A DNA stretch of 49,355 nucleotides, from contig MWCL01000012.1 of assembly GCA_002070025.1 (NCBI GenBank), forward strand, positions 1-49,355, read 5' to 3'. The DNA is from Spirochaetes bacterium ADurb.Bin215. Its GTDB lineage: Bacteria > Spirochaetota > Spirochaetia > Treponematales > Treponemataceae. Position numbers and translations under genes: made by a program. The first letter of the stretch is position 1, and the number at the start of each line of letters is the position of its first letter. A model generated the notes under the pieces. The model saw only the letters and a program-made list of their open reading frames with translations, did no database searches and was not told the origin of the DNA. Below, piece after piece: positions 1 to 8,524 of this stretch.

Positions 1-516
1 GAGAATATATACACCGACGGTACGGAACGCGAATGACGGATGAAATTCCACCGGTGAAAGCCCGGGAACATAGAGTGCGGCGGAAATACCGCCGAGCAGA
101 AGAATGGAAAGCACCGTCCCCGATTTCATGCCGAGCAGAAAGATGGACAACAGCGGAAAGGAGTATGCCCACAAGACACCGGAGCCCTGGGGCCCGCCGC
201 TGATCGCCAGGAAGATGCAAAGCATCATGTACGGAACAACCGTCATGAATCCCGAGATGATGAAGGGAGCCGCCGTTCTCAGAATGACAAAACCGACAAG
301 CGTCATTCCTGCCATGGAAAAGTCGAACGTAGCCTGATACACGGCTCCGCGCTGCATACTCTCGTACCCGAATAGTACGAGGAGAGTACATCCGAGGAAG
401 ATCATGGAATTGAGAAGAATGTAGCGCACCATGGTATCCATGGTCGCTTCATCGCGCGAGAACAGCGGTTTCCCGCTCGTCATGATGTTCAGGAAAAAGT
501 TTCCTCTTTTTTTCAT
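1..516 (-). CDS. Membrane protein of unknown function, N-terminal part (cut by window edge)
   Basis: The reading frame is open from an ATG at 516 to the window edge and gives 172 residues without a stop. After a polar N-terminus of about 27 residues there are about five hydrophobic segments (roughly residues 30-47, 66-82, 85-104, 115-130 and 132-148). The start is supported by GGAG six bases upstream, inside the end of cheX, and the cheX stop is only 1 nt away, so the genes are translationally linked. In spirochaetes such an N-terminal membrane module is often followed by a GGDEF, adenylate cyclase, histidine kinase or phosphatase domain, but that part lies outside the window. I infer a membrane sensor co-expressed with cheX and cheY; no function can be assigned. 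Confidence 0.75.
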   Translation of the reverse strand, partial: MKKRGNFFLNIMTSGKPLFSRDEATMDTMVRYILLNSMIFLGCTLLVLFGYESMQRGAVYQATFDFSMAGMTLVGFVILRTAAPFIISGFMTVVPYMMLCIFLAISGGPQGSGVLWAYSFPLLSIFLLGMKSGTVLSILLLGGISAALYVPGLSPVEFHPSFAFRTVGVYIL

Positions 517-517
517 T

Positions 518-994
518 TTACGCTCCATGTGAAGCTTCTATCGCGACTGAAAGAACAAAGGTTTCATCATCAAAAATCTTGAAGGGGATACAGATGATGC
601 GGGCCTGGTCGTTCGGCCACTGGATGGCATGGTTCGATCCCCGGATTATGGTGGGGAGCGATATTACCAGGCGGAAGGACTCTTCAAGACCGCGTTTCGC
701 GTTTCCGGCAATGATGTTGATGATCTCGCCAATCGCGTCAATAACCTCGTCGTCCATGCCCGAGTGTTCGGATCCGGTGAGCATACCGGTAAGCCGGCAG
801 GCCAGATCCGCCTTCATCGAGATAACGACAGCGCCCCGGGCTTCCCCGGTTAATCCGATAACCGCAGAAACATCCCAGGAATGAAGGTCGTTCTTGTCCG
901 CAAAGTGGGGACGTTCTGTCTCCAGCTCCACTCCGATGAATTCCTTGAATACGTTTACACAAACATCCACAAACGGCTGAATATACTTTTCCAT
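518..994 (-). CDS. cheX: CheX-like CheY-P phosphatase
   Basis: 158 residues, matching the CheC/CheX/FliY fold. CheX dephosphorylates CheY-P and resets the chemotaxis signal. The active-site signature is visible near residues 92-102 as GEIINIIAGNAK, the E-x-x-N pattern in which Glu and Asn orient water for attack on the CheY aspartyl phosphate. Only one such motif is present, as in CheX and unlike CheC, which has two. The start is supported by AGGAG six bases upstream. The gene follows cheY by 9 nt and precedes a membrane protein by 1 nt, so the three form one transcription unit. In Treponema pallidum cheX sits with cheA, cheW and cheY; here only cheY is adjacent. Confidence 0.88.
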   Translation of the reverse strand: MEKYIQPFVDVCVNVFKEFIGVELETERPHFADKNDLHSWDVSAVIGLTGEARGAVVISMKADLACRLTGMLTGSEHSGMDDEVIDAIGEIINIIAGNAKRGLEESFRLVISLPTIIRGSNHAIQWPNDQARIICIPFKIFDDETFVLSVAIEASHGA

Positions 995-1003
995 TTTTTG
1001 CTC

Positions 1004-1372
1004 CTACAGGCTTACTTTTGAGATTTTCTCGCGGAAACTTTTTTCGTTTACCGGCTTGATGATGTAATCGGTAGCCCCGTTTTTTAGGGCTTCAATCACA
1101 TTATACCGGGCGGCCTCGCTGGTCACCATGATTATGGGAAGACTGGAGTACTTCTCCATGGCCCGTACTTTCTTGAGAAAATCAAGACCGGAAAGTTCCG
1201 GCATGTTCCAGTCCAGAAGTACCAGGTGGATTTCACGGGTCTCCAGCTGTGCTAACGCTTCCTTGCCGTTTCCGGCTTCCACAAAATCGCAGGGAATCCC
1301 CATGGCGCTGAAGGTGTTTTTTACAATGTTTCGCATGATTCTGGAATCATCCACGACGAGTACAGTTCGCAT
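1004..1372 (-). CDS. cheY: CheY-type single-domain response regulator
   Basis: 122 residues forming a receiver domain only. Conserved residues are visible: the acidic pair D8/D9 in VVDDS, the phospho-acceptor D54 in LLDWNMP, the switch residue T84 in MVTSE and the invariant K106 in IIKPV. With no output domain, it should act by protein-protein contact, either as a CheY acting on the flagellar switch or as a stand-alone receiver. The adjacent cheX supplies the likely phosphatase. The start ATG at 1372 is preceded by a G-rich stretch rather than a standard Shine-Dalgarno. A possible promoter (TTGAAC, 16 nt, TAAAAT) lies in the 156-nt divergent gap shared with the HD-domain gene. Confidence 0.88.
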   Translation of the reverse strand: MRTVLVVDDSRIMRNIVKNTFSAMGIPCDFVEAGNGKEALAQLETREIHLVLLDWNMPELSGLDFLKKVRAMEKYSSLPIIMVTSEAARYNVIEALKNGATDYIIKPVNEKSFREKISKVSL

Positions 1373-1411
1373 TTTTCTTTGCCCCCAAACTTTTTCATCA
1401 ATTTTACTGTA

Positions 1412-1504
1412 TTTTCCAGCAAGTTCAATTAACAGTATACCTTTTTATCGGCCAAAATACAATTTTTTCTAAATTTTCTCCAGTATTTACTGCTTGCTGG
1501 AAAA
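1412..1504. repeat. 12-bp inverted repeat flanking the divergent cheY/HD promoter region
   Basis: TTTTCCAGCAAG at 1412-1423 and its exact reverse complement CTTGCTGGAAAA at 1493-1504 lie about 70 nt apart. The right arm contains the -35 region of the HD-gene promoter and the left arm lies in the cheY promoter region, so each transcription unit has the same 12-mer upstream in the same orientation. A smaller palindrome, CAGTA-TT-TACTG (1481-1492), abuts the right arm. This fits a shared operator or a shared promoter element; which one cannot be told from sequence. Confidence 0.5.
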
Positions 1505-1522
1505 CAAACCTGTGACTATATT
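1494..1522 (+). promoter_or_regulatory. Predicted promoter, HD-domain gene (leaderless)
   Basis: -35 TTGCTG (1494-1499), 17-nt spacer and -10 TATATT (1517-1522). The start codon follows after six bases, so transcription would begin at or next to the A of the ATG at 1529. No Shine-Dalgarno sequence is present. Confidence 0.5.
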
Positions 1523-1528
1523 TATACC

Positions 1529-2335
1529 ATGAAGTCACCAAAAGAATTATCAATTGAAAAAAGGATCCTCGAACAGCTGGTACCGGGAACCACGTCCCAC
1601 AAGATAGCCGAACTGCTTATGGAAAATGAAGAATTTCAGCTTATGCAGGAGTATGCGAATACTGTATCCATCATGCGGCTCGGCTACAATGATCACGGAC
1701 CGGTCCATATGCGCACGGTAACGCGGAACGCCGTTACCATGACAACCCTCCTTCACAACGCAGGAGTAGCGCTCAATCTGGAAAAAGAAAAATCGGGAAC
1801 CCTCGATGACAGTCTTTGCGCAATCATCCTCGCGTCCTTTTTCCATGATCTCGGCATGGCGATCGGCCGTCAGGATCATGAACTTCACAGCGCGACCCTT
1901 GCTTTGCCCCTGATTGATTCCGTTCTTGCCGAAGTATTCCCAGGAAGACCGGACAAACGCATCATCATCCGCTCACTCGCCCTCGAGGGAATTCTCGGTC
2001 ACATGGCAAATCGCCAGATTCATTCCATTGAAGCGGGTATCATTCTCATCGCCGACGGCTGTGACATGCAAAAAGGACGCGCGCGCATACCCATGGAACT
2101 GAACAACAAACCCCGTGCGGGAGACATTCACAAATACTCGGCGAATTCCATAGAACAGGTACGGATCGAACCAGGGGTGGATAAACCCATACGCATATCT
2201 GTTGAAATGTCGTCGGATGTAGGATTCTTCCAGATCGAAGAGGTAATGCTCCCCAAGATGAACATGAGTCCGGTAAAGCCCTATCTCGAGCTGCATGCCG
2301 GCATTACCGGGGAAGAGCTCAAAAAGTACCTATAA
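1529..2335 (+). CDS. HD-domain metal-dependent phosphohydrolase
   Basis: 268 residues. The HD superfamily ligands can be seen: H56 in NDHGPVH, the HD pair in SFFHDLGM (about residues 109-110), a further His in ILGHM (about 155) and a distal Asp in IADGCDM (about 173). The C-terminal half has a well-structured region (KPRAGDIHKYSANSIEQV) that may shape the substrate pocket. Family members hydrolyse phosphate esters of nucleotides or cyclic dinucleotides; the substrate here is unknown. The gene is alone on its strand and faces cheY across a shared promoter region. Its stop interlocks with the stop of the convergent chromate transporter (CTATAA). The start is chosen from the promoter geometry: no ribosome binding site is present and the ATG sits where transcription should begin. 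Confidence 0.8.
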   Translation: MKSPKELSIEKRILEQLVPGTTSHKIAELLMENEEFQLMQEYANTVSIMRLGYNDHGPVHMRTVTRNAVTMTTLLHNAGVALNLEKEKSGTLDDSLCAIILASFFHDLGMAIGRQDHELHSATLALPLIDSVLAEVFPGRPDKRIIIRSLALEGILGHMANRQIHSIEAGIILIADGCDMQKGRARIPMELNNKPRAGDIHKYSANSIEQVRIEPGVDKPIRISVEMSSDVGFFQIEEVMLPKMNMSPVKPYLELHAGITGEELKKYL

Positions 2336-2890
2336 AAACACGATACCGAATACTGCCCCGCACAGGATGTACACGGCAGGATGAAGCTGAAACCGCTTGT
2401 ATGCGATACAAACCGCGGCAAAGAACACCAGAACCCGCAGATCAATGAGCTCCGAAATCCGCCCGCTTGCCTGAAAGCGGGCGACCGGGAATACGGCGAC
2501 AGTCAGCACCTGCCAGGCCGCGACCGCGATCATGCCGGTGGTGCCGGCCCTGAGCCCGTAGAACATCGCGCGAACCCAGGGAAGTTCCCGCCATACATGA
2601 AAAAACCGCGCAATGATGATTATCACGACCAGTGATGGTAAAACTGTTCCCGCGGTCGCCACAAGAGCGCCCGGAATTCCGTGGAATTCGAAACCGAGAT
2701 ACGTCGCCATGTTGATTCCGATAGGACCCGGCGTTGACTCCGATACAGCGACCATGGAATAGAAACGATCGGGAGTAATAAACCCGGGCGTAACCAGTTG
2801 TTGCTGCATGAGGGTAAGCGCAACCAGACCGCCGCCGATGGTAAACGTGCCTACATAGAGAAAGGTGAAAAAGAGCTCCGCGTAACTCAT
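2330..2890 (-). CDS. Chromate transporter, half-size CHR protein (second of pair)
   Basis: 186 residues of one CHR domain with about five to six membrane segments. Family signatures are FTIGGGLVALTLMQQQLV near residues 16-33 and the S-x-x-TPGPIGIN motif near 50-60. Short-chain CHR proteins occur as adjacent pairs that are thought to assemble in antiparallel fashion into a transporter equivalent to the long ChrA. Known members export chromate; for many bacterial pairs the natural substrate is not established. The start ATG at 2890 overlaps the stop of the first half-protein by four bases, so the pair is translationally coupled. The 3' end interlocks with the HD-domain gene on the other strand. 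Confidence 0.85.
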   Translation of the reverse strand: MSYAELFFTFLYVGTFTIGGGLVALTLMQQQLVTPGFITPDRFYSMVAVSESTPGPIGINMATYLGFEFHGIPGALVATAGTVLPSLVVIIIIARFFHVWRELPWVRAMFYGLRAGTTGMIAVAAWQVLTVAVFPVARFQASGRISELIDLRVLVFFAAVCIAYKRFQLHPAVYILCGAVFGIVFL

Positions 2891-3450
2891 ACCGCTGCAT
2901 CCTTTTTCCGTTCACGCCGGAGACGTATGATAATTCCGAGCAAAGCCGACACAAGAACGACGAGAACGGCAGGTACGTCCCAAAGGACAATGACGAGAAA
3001 GGCGGTCAGGGCAATGGCTCCGGTAATCCAGTCCGTAACAGTTTTCACTCCGACACGCGACACTGCGAACACGAGGAGAACCGCCACAACCACATTGATG
3101 CCCCGCAGAGCCTTTTGCACCGCGGGAACGTCGGCAAAGGTTCCGAGAAGGCCGGCGATTACGCAAATGACCAGTATTGAGGGAAGGACAATACCCAGCG
3201 TGGCAACGATTGCTCCGGGAATCCCGCGCCGGGAGTGCCCCACAAAGGTGGCTACATTTACCGCGATGATTCCGGGAGTGGACTGTCCGATCGCGAAATA
3301 GTCAACAAGGCGTTCCGCAGTGAGCCAGCGACGGCGCGTGACCAGTTCCCGTTCGAGCATGGGAAGCATGGCGAGCCCTCCGCCGAAGGTAACCGCGCCA
3401 ATCTGAAAAAACACCGAAAAAAGTTCCGCGTACTCCCGCAATTTCTTCAT
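2887..3450 (-). CDS. Chromate transporter, half-size CHR protein (first of pair)
   Basis: 187 residues of one CHR domain. It carries FQIGAVTFGGGLAMLPMLE near residues 16-34, QSTPGIIAVNVATFVGH near 69-85 and several hydrophobic segments. It is the partner of the downstream half-protein (four-base overlap) and they probably form one transporter. It has no Shine-Dalgarno sequence; the ATG at 3450 lies six bases after a TATACT -10 box, suggesting a leaderless message. The gene is divergent from leuS with 118 nt between them. The substrate is inferred from the family only. Confidence 0.85.
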   Translation of the reverse strand: MKKLREYAELFSVFFQIGAVTFGGGLAMLPMLERELVTRRRWLTAERLVDYFAIGQSTPGIIAVNVATFVGHSRRGIPGAIVATLGIVLPSILVICVIAGLLGTFADVPAVQKALRGINVVVAVLLVFAVSRVGVKTVTDWITGAIALTAFLVIVLWDVPAVLVVLVSALLGIIIRLRRERKKDAAV

Positions 3451-3456
3451 ATTTTC

Positions 3457-3485
3457 AGTATAGCGAAACGATTCGGGCGGAGCAA
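3457..3485 (-). promoter_or_regulatory. Predicted promoter, chromate transporter pair (leaderless)
   Basis: On the minus strand: -35 TTGCTC (3485-3480), 17-nt spacer and -10 TATACT (3462-3457), then six bases to the ATG at 3450. There is no Shine-Dalgarno sequence. Confidence 0.55.
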
Positions 3486-3495
3486 TCGTTCAATC

Positions 3496-3524
3496 TTGCG
3501 CAAGAAGTGGCAATTCTATAGAAT
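3496..3524 (+). promoter_or_regulatory. Predicted promoter, leuS
   Basis: -35 TTGCGC (3496-3501), 17-nt spacer and -10 TAGAAT (3519-3524). The transcript would have a leader of about 38 nt with CAGGAG eight bases before the leuS ATG, a conventional arrangement. I see no T-box or leader-peptide structure. Confidence 0.5.
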
Positions 3525-3568
3525 GGAATAAACAGAAAACCCGTACGTACGGTTCAGGAGCAACAGTC

Positions 3569-6151
3569 ATGGCAAAATATCCTTTTGAAACAATTGAGCC
3601 CAAATGGCAACAGTTTTGGGAAACAAACAAGACCTTCCGCGCTGTGGAAGACGCGTCAGTTCCAAAGGAAAAACGGGCCTATGTTCTCGACATGTTCCCC
3701 TATCCCTCCGCGGCCGGACTCCATGTTGGACACCCGGAAGGATATACTGCCACTGATATCTGGTGCCGGTATCTCCGCATGAACGGCTATTCCGTTCTCC
3801 ATCCCATGGGATTCGACTCCTTCGGTCTTCCGGCGGAAAATTACGCCATAAAAACCGGCACCCATCCCCGGATTACCACCGAAGAAAACATCACCAAATT
3901 CCGCCAGCAAATAAAATCATTCGGATTCAGCTACGACTGGGACCGTGAAATTTCCACCTGCGAAGAGGACTACTACCACTGGACCCAGTGGATATTTCTT
4001 CAGCTGTTCAAGCAGGGACTTGCGTATGAAGCGGAGACACCCATCAACTGGTGCCCGAGCTGCAAAACCGGTCTCGCGAATGAAGAAGTAAAAGACGGCC
4101 GCTGTGACCGCTGCGGAACCCAGACCACCCGGAAGAATATCCGCCAGTGGCTCCTGAAGATAACCCAATACGCCGACCGGCTTCTTGCCGACCTTGATAC
4201 ACTCGACTGGCCCGAATCAGTAAAGCTCATGCAGAAGAACTGGATCGGCAAGAGCGAAGGCGCCGAGGTACAGTTCTCGGTGGACGGAACCGGCGAAGAA
4301 CTGACCGTCTTCACCACCCGTCCGGATACGCTCTTCGGCGCGACCTACATGGTCCTTTCTCCGGAACATCCCCTTGTGGAAAAAATTGCCTCGACCGAAC
4401 AAAAAAGCGCTGTGCTTGCCTACCGCGAGGCCGCCGCGAAAAAAAGCGATCTTGAACGTACCGATCTCGCAAAGGAAAAAACCGGGGTATTCACCGGTGC
4501 ATACGCCATTAACCCCGTCAACAACACCCGCATCCCCATCTGGATTTCGGATTACGTACTTATATCCTACGGTACCGGCGCCATCATGGCGGTTCCCGCA
4601 CACGACGAACGCGACTGGGATTTCGCCAAGGAATTCGATCTGCCCATTATCCAGGTTGTTGCATCCGCCGAAGAATGGCAGGAAAAAGGCGCGGACGGCG
4701 ACTATTCGGCAACACCGGACGAATGTACCGCCGCCGATGGATTCTCCGTCAACTCGCCCGGCTTCAACGGCCTGGGCACCCAGGACTGTATCAACAAGAT
4801 TACTGCCTGGCTCGAAGAAAAGAAAATCGGGAAAAGAGCCGTAAACTACAAACTCCGGGACTGGTTGTTCAGCCGCCAGCGTTATTGGGGAGAGCCCATG
4901 CCCCTCGTCCACTGCGAAAAATGCGGCGTGGTTCCCGTACCGGAAGCGGAACTCCCACTCCGGCTCCCCGAAGTTGAGAGTTATCAGCCAACCGGAACCG
5001 GAGAAAGCCCGCTCGCCGGAATTGCTGAATGGGTCAATACCACCTGTCCCTCCTGCGGCGGCCCTGCGCGCAGGGAAACAAACACCATGCCCCAATGGGC
5101 CGGTTCCTGCTGGTATTATATCCGCTACCTCGACCCGAAGAATCCAACCGCGTTCGCGGACAAGAACAAGATTGACTACTGGCTCCCGGTGGATCTCTAT
5201 GTGGGTGGTGCAGAACACGCGGTACTCCATCTTCTGTACGCACGATTCTGGCACAAAGTACTCTTTGACCTCGGTCTCGTAAACAACGAGGAACCCTTCC
5301 AGCGCCTGATCAATCAGGGCATGATCACGAGCTACGCCTACCAGCGCAAAAACAAAACGTTGGTACCCATGGACGAAGTCCGCGAGATTCCCGGCAAACC
5401 CGGCGAGTTCGAAGAAACCGCGACCGGGGAAGCCGTAGAGCGGGTTACCGCCAAGATGTCCAAGAGCCTCAAGAACGTTATCAACCCCGACGATGTAATC
5501 CGCGAATTCGGTGCCGACTCCTGCCGCATGTATGAAATGTTCATGGGACCGCTTGAAGTGTCAAAACCCTGGAATACCCAGGGCCTCGTCGGTATAACCC
5601 GGTTCCTGGAAAAAGTCTGGAGTCTTTCGGAACGATCGATGACGGGCACGGTAACGGATCCGCTGAACGACACCTCCACTCCCCAGGCGGAACAGATAAC
5701 CCGTCTCCTGCACAAGACCATAAAAAAGGTAACCGATGATACGGCCAGTCTCAACTTCAATACCGCCATCAGCCAGATGATGATCTTCATCAACGAGCTC
5801 GCAAAGTCGGATTCCATTCCCCGCGCGGTCTGGTCCGCTTTTGTGCTCCTGATTGCTCCGTACGCGCCGCATCTGGCGGAAGAACTCTGGGAACGGCTGG
5901 GCTATACCAAAACTATCGCGTATGAACCTTGGCCGAAAGCAAACCCCGCGTTCTGTGTAGACGATACCTGTACCATCGTTGTCCAGGTTAACGGTAAACT
6001 CCGCGACAAATTTGAAGCCCCGCTTAATGCTCCGAAGGACGAACTTGAAAAGACCGCACTCGCAACCGATGGCGCCATCCGCTTTATGGACGGAAAAACG
6101 GCAAAAAAAGTTATCGTTGTGCCAAACAAGCTCGTCAATATAGTCGTATAA
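3569..6151 (+). CDS. leuS: Leucyl-tRNA synthetase
   Basis: 860 residues, the usual length for bacterial LeuRS. It charges tRNA-Leu with leucine in the cytoplasm. The class I signatures are present: HVGH (HIGH box, about residues 52-55, within [15 protein letters not shown]) and KMSKS about two thirds along in [11 protein letters not shown]. Between them lies the CP1 editing domain, with a Thr-rich segment ([15 protein letters not shown]) and [15 protein letters not shown], which clears mischarged isoleucine and norvaline. Zinc-type cysteines (CPSC...CDRCG near 159-180) precede it. The start is supported by CAGGAG eight bases upstream. A MATE exporter follows after 25 nt, probably in the same message. 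Confidence 0.98.
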   Translation: MAKYPFETIEPKWQQFWETNKTFRAVEDASVPKEKRAYVLDMFPYPSAAGLHVGHPEGYTATDIWCRYLRMNGYSVLHPMGFDSFGLPAENYAIKTGTHPRITTEENITKFRQQIKSFGFSYDWDREISTCEEDYYHWTQWIFLQLFKQGLAYEAETPINWCPSCKTGLANEEVKDGRCDRCGTQTTRKNIRQWLLKITQYADRLLADLDTLDWPESVKLMQKNWIGKSEGAEVQFSVDGTGEELTVFTTRPDTLFGATYMVLSPEHPLVEKIASTEQKSAVLAYREAAAKKSDLERTDLAKEKTGVFTGAYAINPVNNTRIPIWISDYVLISYGTGAIMAVPAHDERDWDFAKEFDLPIIQVVASAEEWQEKGADGDYSATPDECTAADGFSVNSPGFNGLGTQDCINKITAWLEEKKIGKRAVNYKLRDWLFSRQRYWGEPMPLVHCEKCGVVPVPEAELPLRLPEVESYQPTGTGESPLAGIAEWVNTTCPSCGGPARRETNTMPQWAGSCWYYIRYLDPKNPTAFADKNKIDYWLPVDLYVGGAEHAVLHLLYARFWHKVLFDLGLVNNEEPFQRLINQGMITSYAYQRKNKTLVPMDEVREIPGKPGEFEETATGEAVERVTAKMSKSLKNVINPDDVIREFGADSCRMYEMFMGPLEVSKPWNTQGLVGITRFLEKVWSLSERSMTGTVTDPLNDTSTPQAEQITRLLHKTIKKVTDDTASLNFNTAISQMMIFINELAKSDSIPRAVWSAFVLLIAPYAPHLAEELWERLGYTKTIAYEPWPKANPAFCVDDTCTIVVQVNGKLRDKFEAPLNAPKDELEKTALATDGAIRFMDGKTAKKVIVVPNKLVNIVV

Positions 6152-6176
6152 CAACTCAGTCTCACAGGAGCATCTT

Positions 6177-7541
6177 TTGAAGACACAAGAATCCCGCGAA
6201 GCAGTACTGGCGGAAGCGCCGGTACTGCGCGCCATCGTCACCATGGCCGTTCCGGTCATCCTGGGCATGTTGGTTCAGGTATTCTATAACATGGCCGACA
6301 CCTTCTTTATAGGACGCCTCAACGACGTTCATCAACTTGCGGCGTCCGGAATCAGTTTCCCCTTTTTCATGATCATGATGTCCTTCGGTACCGTAATAGG
6401 CGTGGGAACTGCGTCACTGGTCTCGCGCCAGCTCGGCATGCAGAAGCGCGCAGAAGCCGGAGAAATAGTCTCGCTTTCGATCGTACTCAATATCATCGTT
6501 GCACTTGTTCTTACGCCGGTTCTCCTGCTTTTCATTGAACCCATACTCCGTCTTCTCGGCGCGCAGGGAGAAACCCTTGCTCATACCCGGAATTACCTGT
6601 TTCCCCTCATTTGCTGTTCGGCGATCAGCATAAGCAATTTTTCACTGGGAAATGTTGTCCGCTCAGAAGGAGCGGTTTTCCATGCGATGACGGGACAAAT
6701 ACTGGGGACCCTCACAAACATCATTCTGGATCCGATCATGATTTTCGCAATGGATATGGAAATAGCCGGCGCGGCATGGGCAACGGTAATCGGCAACCTG
6801 GTAAGCGTACTGTACTACCTCTACTGCTACAGCGATAAATCGCTGCTGAATATCAATTTTAACCGAAAAATATTCACCGTGCGGTATATTACCGGAATAT
6901 TCTCCATCGGAATTCCATCGGGTCTTAACCACGTCTTTATATCATTCGCGATAATCGTAACCAACAATCTTGCAGCGGCGTACGGTGCGGCGGTACTCGC
7001 GGCGATGGGCATTGGCGACTGCCGCAGCCAGCTTACCATCCTTTTTCTGGTAGGACTTGCTGTAGGTTGCCAGCCGCTTGTTGGCTACAACTACGGTGCA
7101 GGAAACCGCCGGCGGCTCAACAGCATCCTGAAAACAGGCTTGATTCTGTCGGTATCATCCGGACTTGTCTTGTCGCTGATTTTCGCTGTATTCAGCCGGT
7201 ACGCCGTTGCCGTGTTTACCGGAAATGCTGAGGTTATCCGTTATGGCACCACCATGCTCCGGGCCATGGCGCTGGCAGCTCCCTTTGTCGGCGTTATCAT
7301 GATCTGCATGAACAGCCTTCAGGCTCTCGGAAAGGCCGTTCCCTCGCTCATACTTTCCAGCGGACGGCAGGGAATCGTCTACATTCCGCTGCTGTTCCTG
7401 TTGAGCCGGTTCTTCGGTCTTACCGGTATCATTTTTTCCCAGCCTATAGTGGACAACCTTGTCAGCATTGCCGCTTCATTCATGCTGTATCATGTACTCA
7501 GGACCGACACGCACCTGGCGAAAAGAGAATCCTTGCAGTAA
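6177..7541 (+). CDS. MATE family efflux transporter
   Basis: 454 residues with about twelve predicted membrane segments in two homologous halves, typical of MATE (MatE domain twice). These proteins export drugs or cationic compounds in exchange for Na+ or H+ across the inner membrane. Family-like motifs are VPVILGMLVQVFYNMADTFF near residues 23-42 and AVGCQPLVGYNYGAGN near 296-311. The start is a TTG at 6177 with CAGGAG six bases upstream; no better ATG lies near. It follows leuS closely and is likely co-transcribed with it. The substrate cannot be deduced. Confidence 0.9.
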   Translation: MKTQESREAVLAEAPVLRAIVTMAVPVILGMLVQVFYNMADTFFIGRLNDVHQLAASGISFPFFMIMMSFGTVIGVGTASLVSRQLGMQKRAEAGEIVSLSIVLNIIVALVLTPVLLLFIEPILRLLGAQGETLAHTRNYLFPLICCSAISISNFSLGNVVRSEGAVFHAMTGQILGTLTNIILDPIMIFAMDMEIAGAAWATVIGNLVSVLYYLYCYSDKSLLNINFNRKIFTVRYITGIFSIGIPSGLNHVFISFAIIVTNNLAAAYGAAVLAAMGIGDCRSQLTILFLVGLAVGCQPLVGYNYGAGNRRRLNSILKTGLILSVSSGLVLSLIFAVFSRYAVAVFTGNAEVIRYGTTMLRAMALAAPFVGVIMICMNSLQALGKAVPSLILSSGRQGIVYIPLLFLLSRFFGLTGIIFSQPIVDNLVSIAASFMLYHVLRTDTHLAKRESLQ

Positions 7542-7562
7542 CCGTACCGAATGCAGTACACT
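7533..7562 (+). promoter_or_regulatory. Predicted promoter, CDF transporter
   Basis: -35 TTGCAG (7533-7538), 18-nt spacer and -10 TACACT (7557-7562), overlapping the end of the MATE gene. The ATG at 7571 is eight bases after the -10 and has no Shine-Dalgarno, so the leader would be nearly absent. Weaker than the other leaderless examples. Confidence 0.35.
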
Positions 7563-7570
7563 AATTCCCC

Positions 7571-8524
7571 ATGAGTAAAAACGTACAGCCCGATTATTGC
7601 GATACTACCAAACGAACCCGCCTGGTCAAAATTGCCGCTATCATTGCGCTTGTGGGCAATCTTGTTCTTGCCGCGGCCAAGCTGATTACCGGTTTTCTCT
7701 CGGGGAGTCTGGCTGTTCTTGGCGACGGGATTGATTCATCCACCGATGTCGCGATCGCCCTCATGGCGCTCGCCGTCGCCTTTGTTATTGACCGTCCCTC
7801 GGACAAAAAGCATCCCTGGGGACACGGCCGCGCTGAAACCATTGCCACGGTTGGTCTCTCGTTCATCGTCATGATTGCCGGTTTCCAGCTCCTTCTTTCC
7901 GCGTACCATGCCCTTGCCTCGGGTTCGGCTACGGAGATACCCCCGAACATGACGTTGCTCGTTACCGCGTTTTCCATAGCGGGGAAACTCCTTCTCGCGC
8001 TCAATCAGTGGAAAATCGGAAAAAAGGCTGGAAGCGCCATGATTCTTGCCAATGCAAAAAACATGACGACGGACATAGCCATTTCCGCTTCGGTCCTTCT
8101 GGGCCTCGGCGCGTCAATTCTGTTTCATCTTCCGATTCTTGATCCGGTAATCGCGCTGCTTGTTGGCCTCTGGGTAATGAAAACCGCGCTTGGCATGTTC
8201 ATGGAACTAAACCTGGAACTGATGGACGGCAATACCGACGATGATCTGTATCGGGAGCTTTTTGAAGCGGTCAACAGTGTTCCCGGCGCCGGGAATCCGC
8301 ACCGGGCCCGTATCCGGAAAATTGCCGCGGCATGGGATATTGATCTGGATATTGAGGTTGACGGAAACAAAACCGTAACCGAAGCACACGCGATCGCCTG
8401 CGGGGTCGAGAAAGCTATCCGGTGCAAAATAGCCGATATATACGATATTGTTGTTCATGTAGAACCGGAAGGACACGGAGAACACACCGAACAGTTCGGT
8501 CTGTGCGCAAAGGACTTTGATTAA
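7571..8524 (+). CDS. Cation diffusion facilitator (CDF) metal exporter
   Basis: 317 residues. The N-terminal part has about six membrane segments (first near 19-40) with CDF metal-site residues: a D-x-x-x-D pattern in LGDGIDSSTDVAI (about 51-63) and a histidine-rich KKHPWGHGRAE segment (about 79-89) that starts the usual HPFGHGR-like motif. A C-terminal cytoplasmic domain follows (about 210-310) with AHAIACGVEKAI and DIVVHVEPEGH, the usual dimerisation and regulatory fold. CDF proteins move Zn2+, Fe2+, Mn2+ or Co2+ out of the cytoplasm by H+ antiport; the metal is not determined here. The stop codon interlocks (TTAA) with that of the convergent VanY gene. Confidence 0.92.
   Translation: MSKNVQPDYCDTTKRTRLVKIAAIIALVGNLVLAAAKLITGFLSGSLAVLGDGIDSSTDVAIALMALAVAFVIDRPSDKKHPWGHGRAETIATVGLSFIVMIAGFQLLLSAYHALASGSATEIPPNMTLLVTAFSIAGKLLLALNQWKIGKKAGSAMILANAKNMTTDIAISASVLLGLGASILFHLPILDPVIALLVGLWVMKTALGMFMELNLELMDGNTDDDLYRELFEAVNSVPGAGNPHRARIRKIAAAWDIDLDIEVDGNKTVTEAHAIACGVEKAIRCKIADIYDIVVHVEPEGHGEHTEQFGLCAKDFD

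Noticed and set aside
4217-5254. Long open frame on the minus strand inside leuS (345 codons)
   Set aside because: It is the antisense shadow of leuS, with no recognisable domain, composition typical of a reversed coding frame, and the leuS frame is certain.
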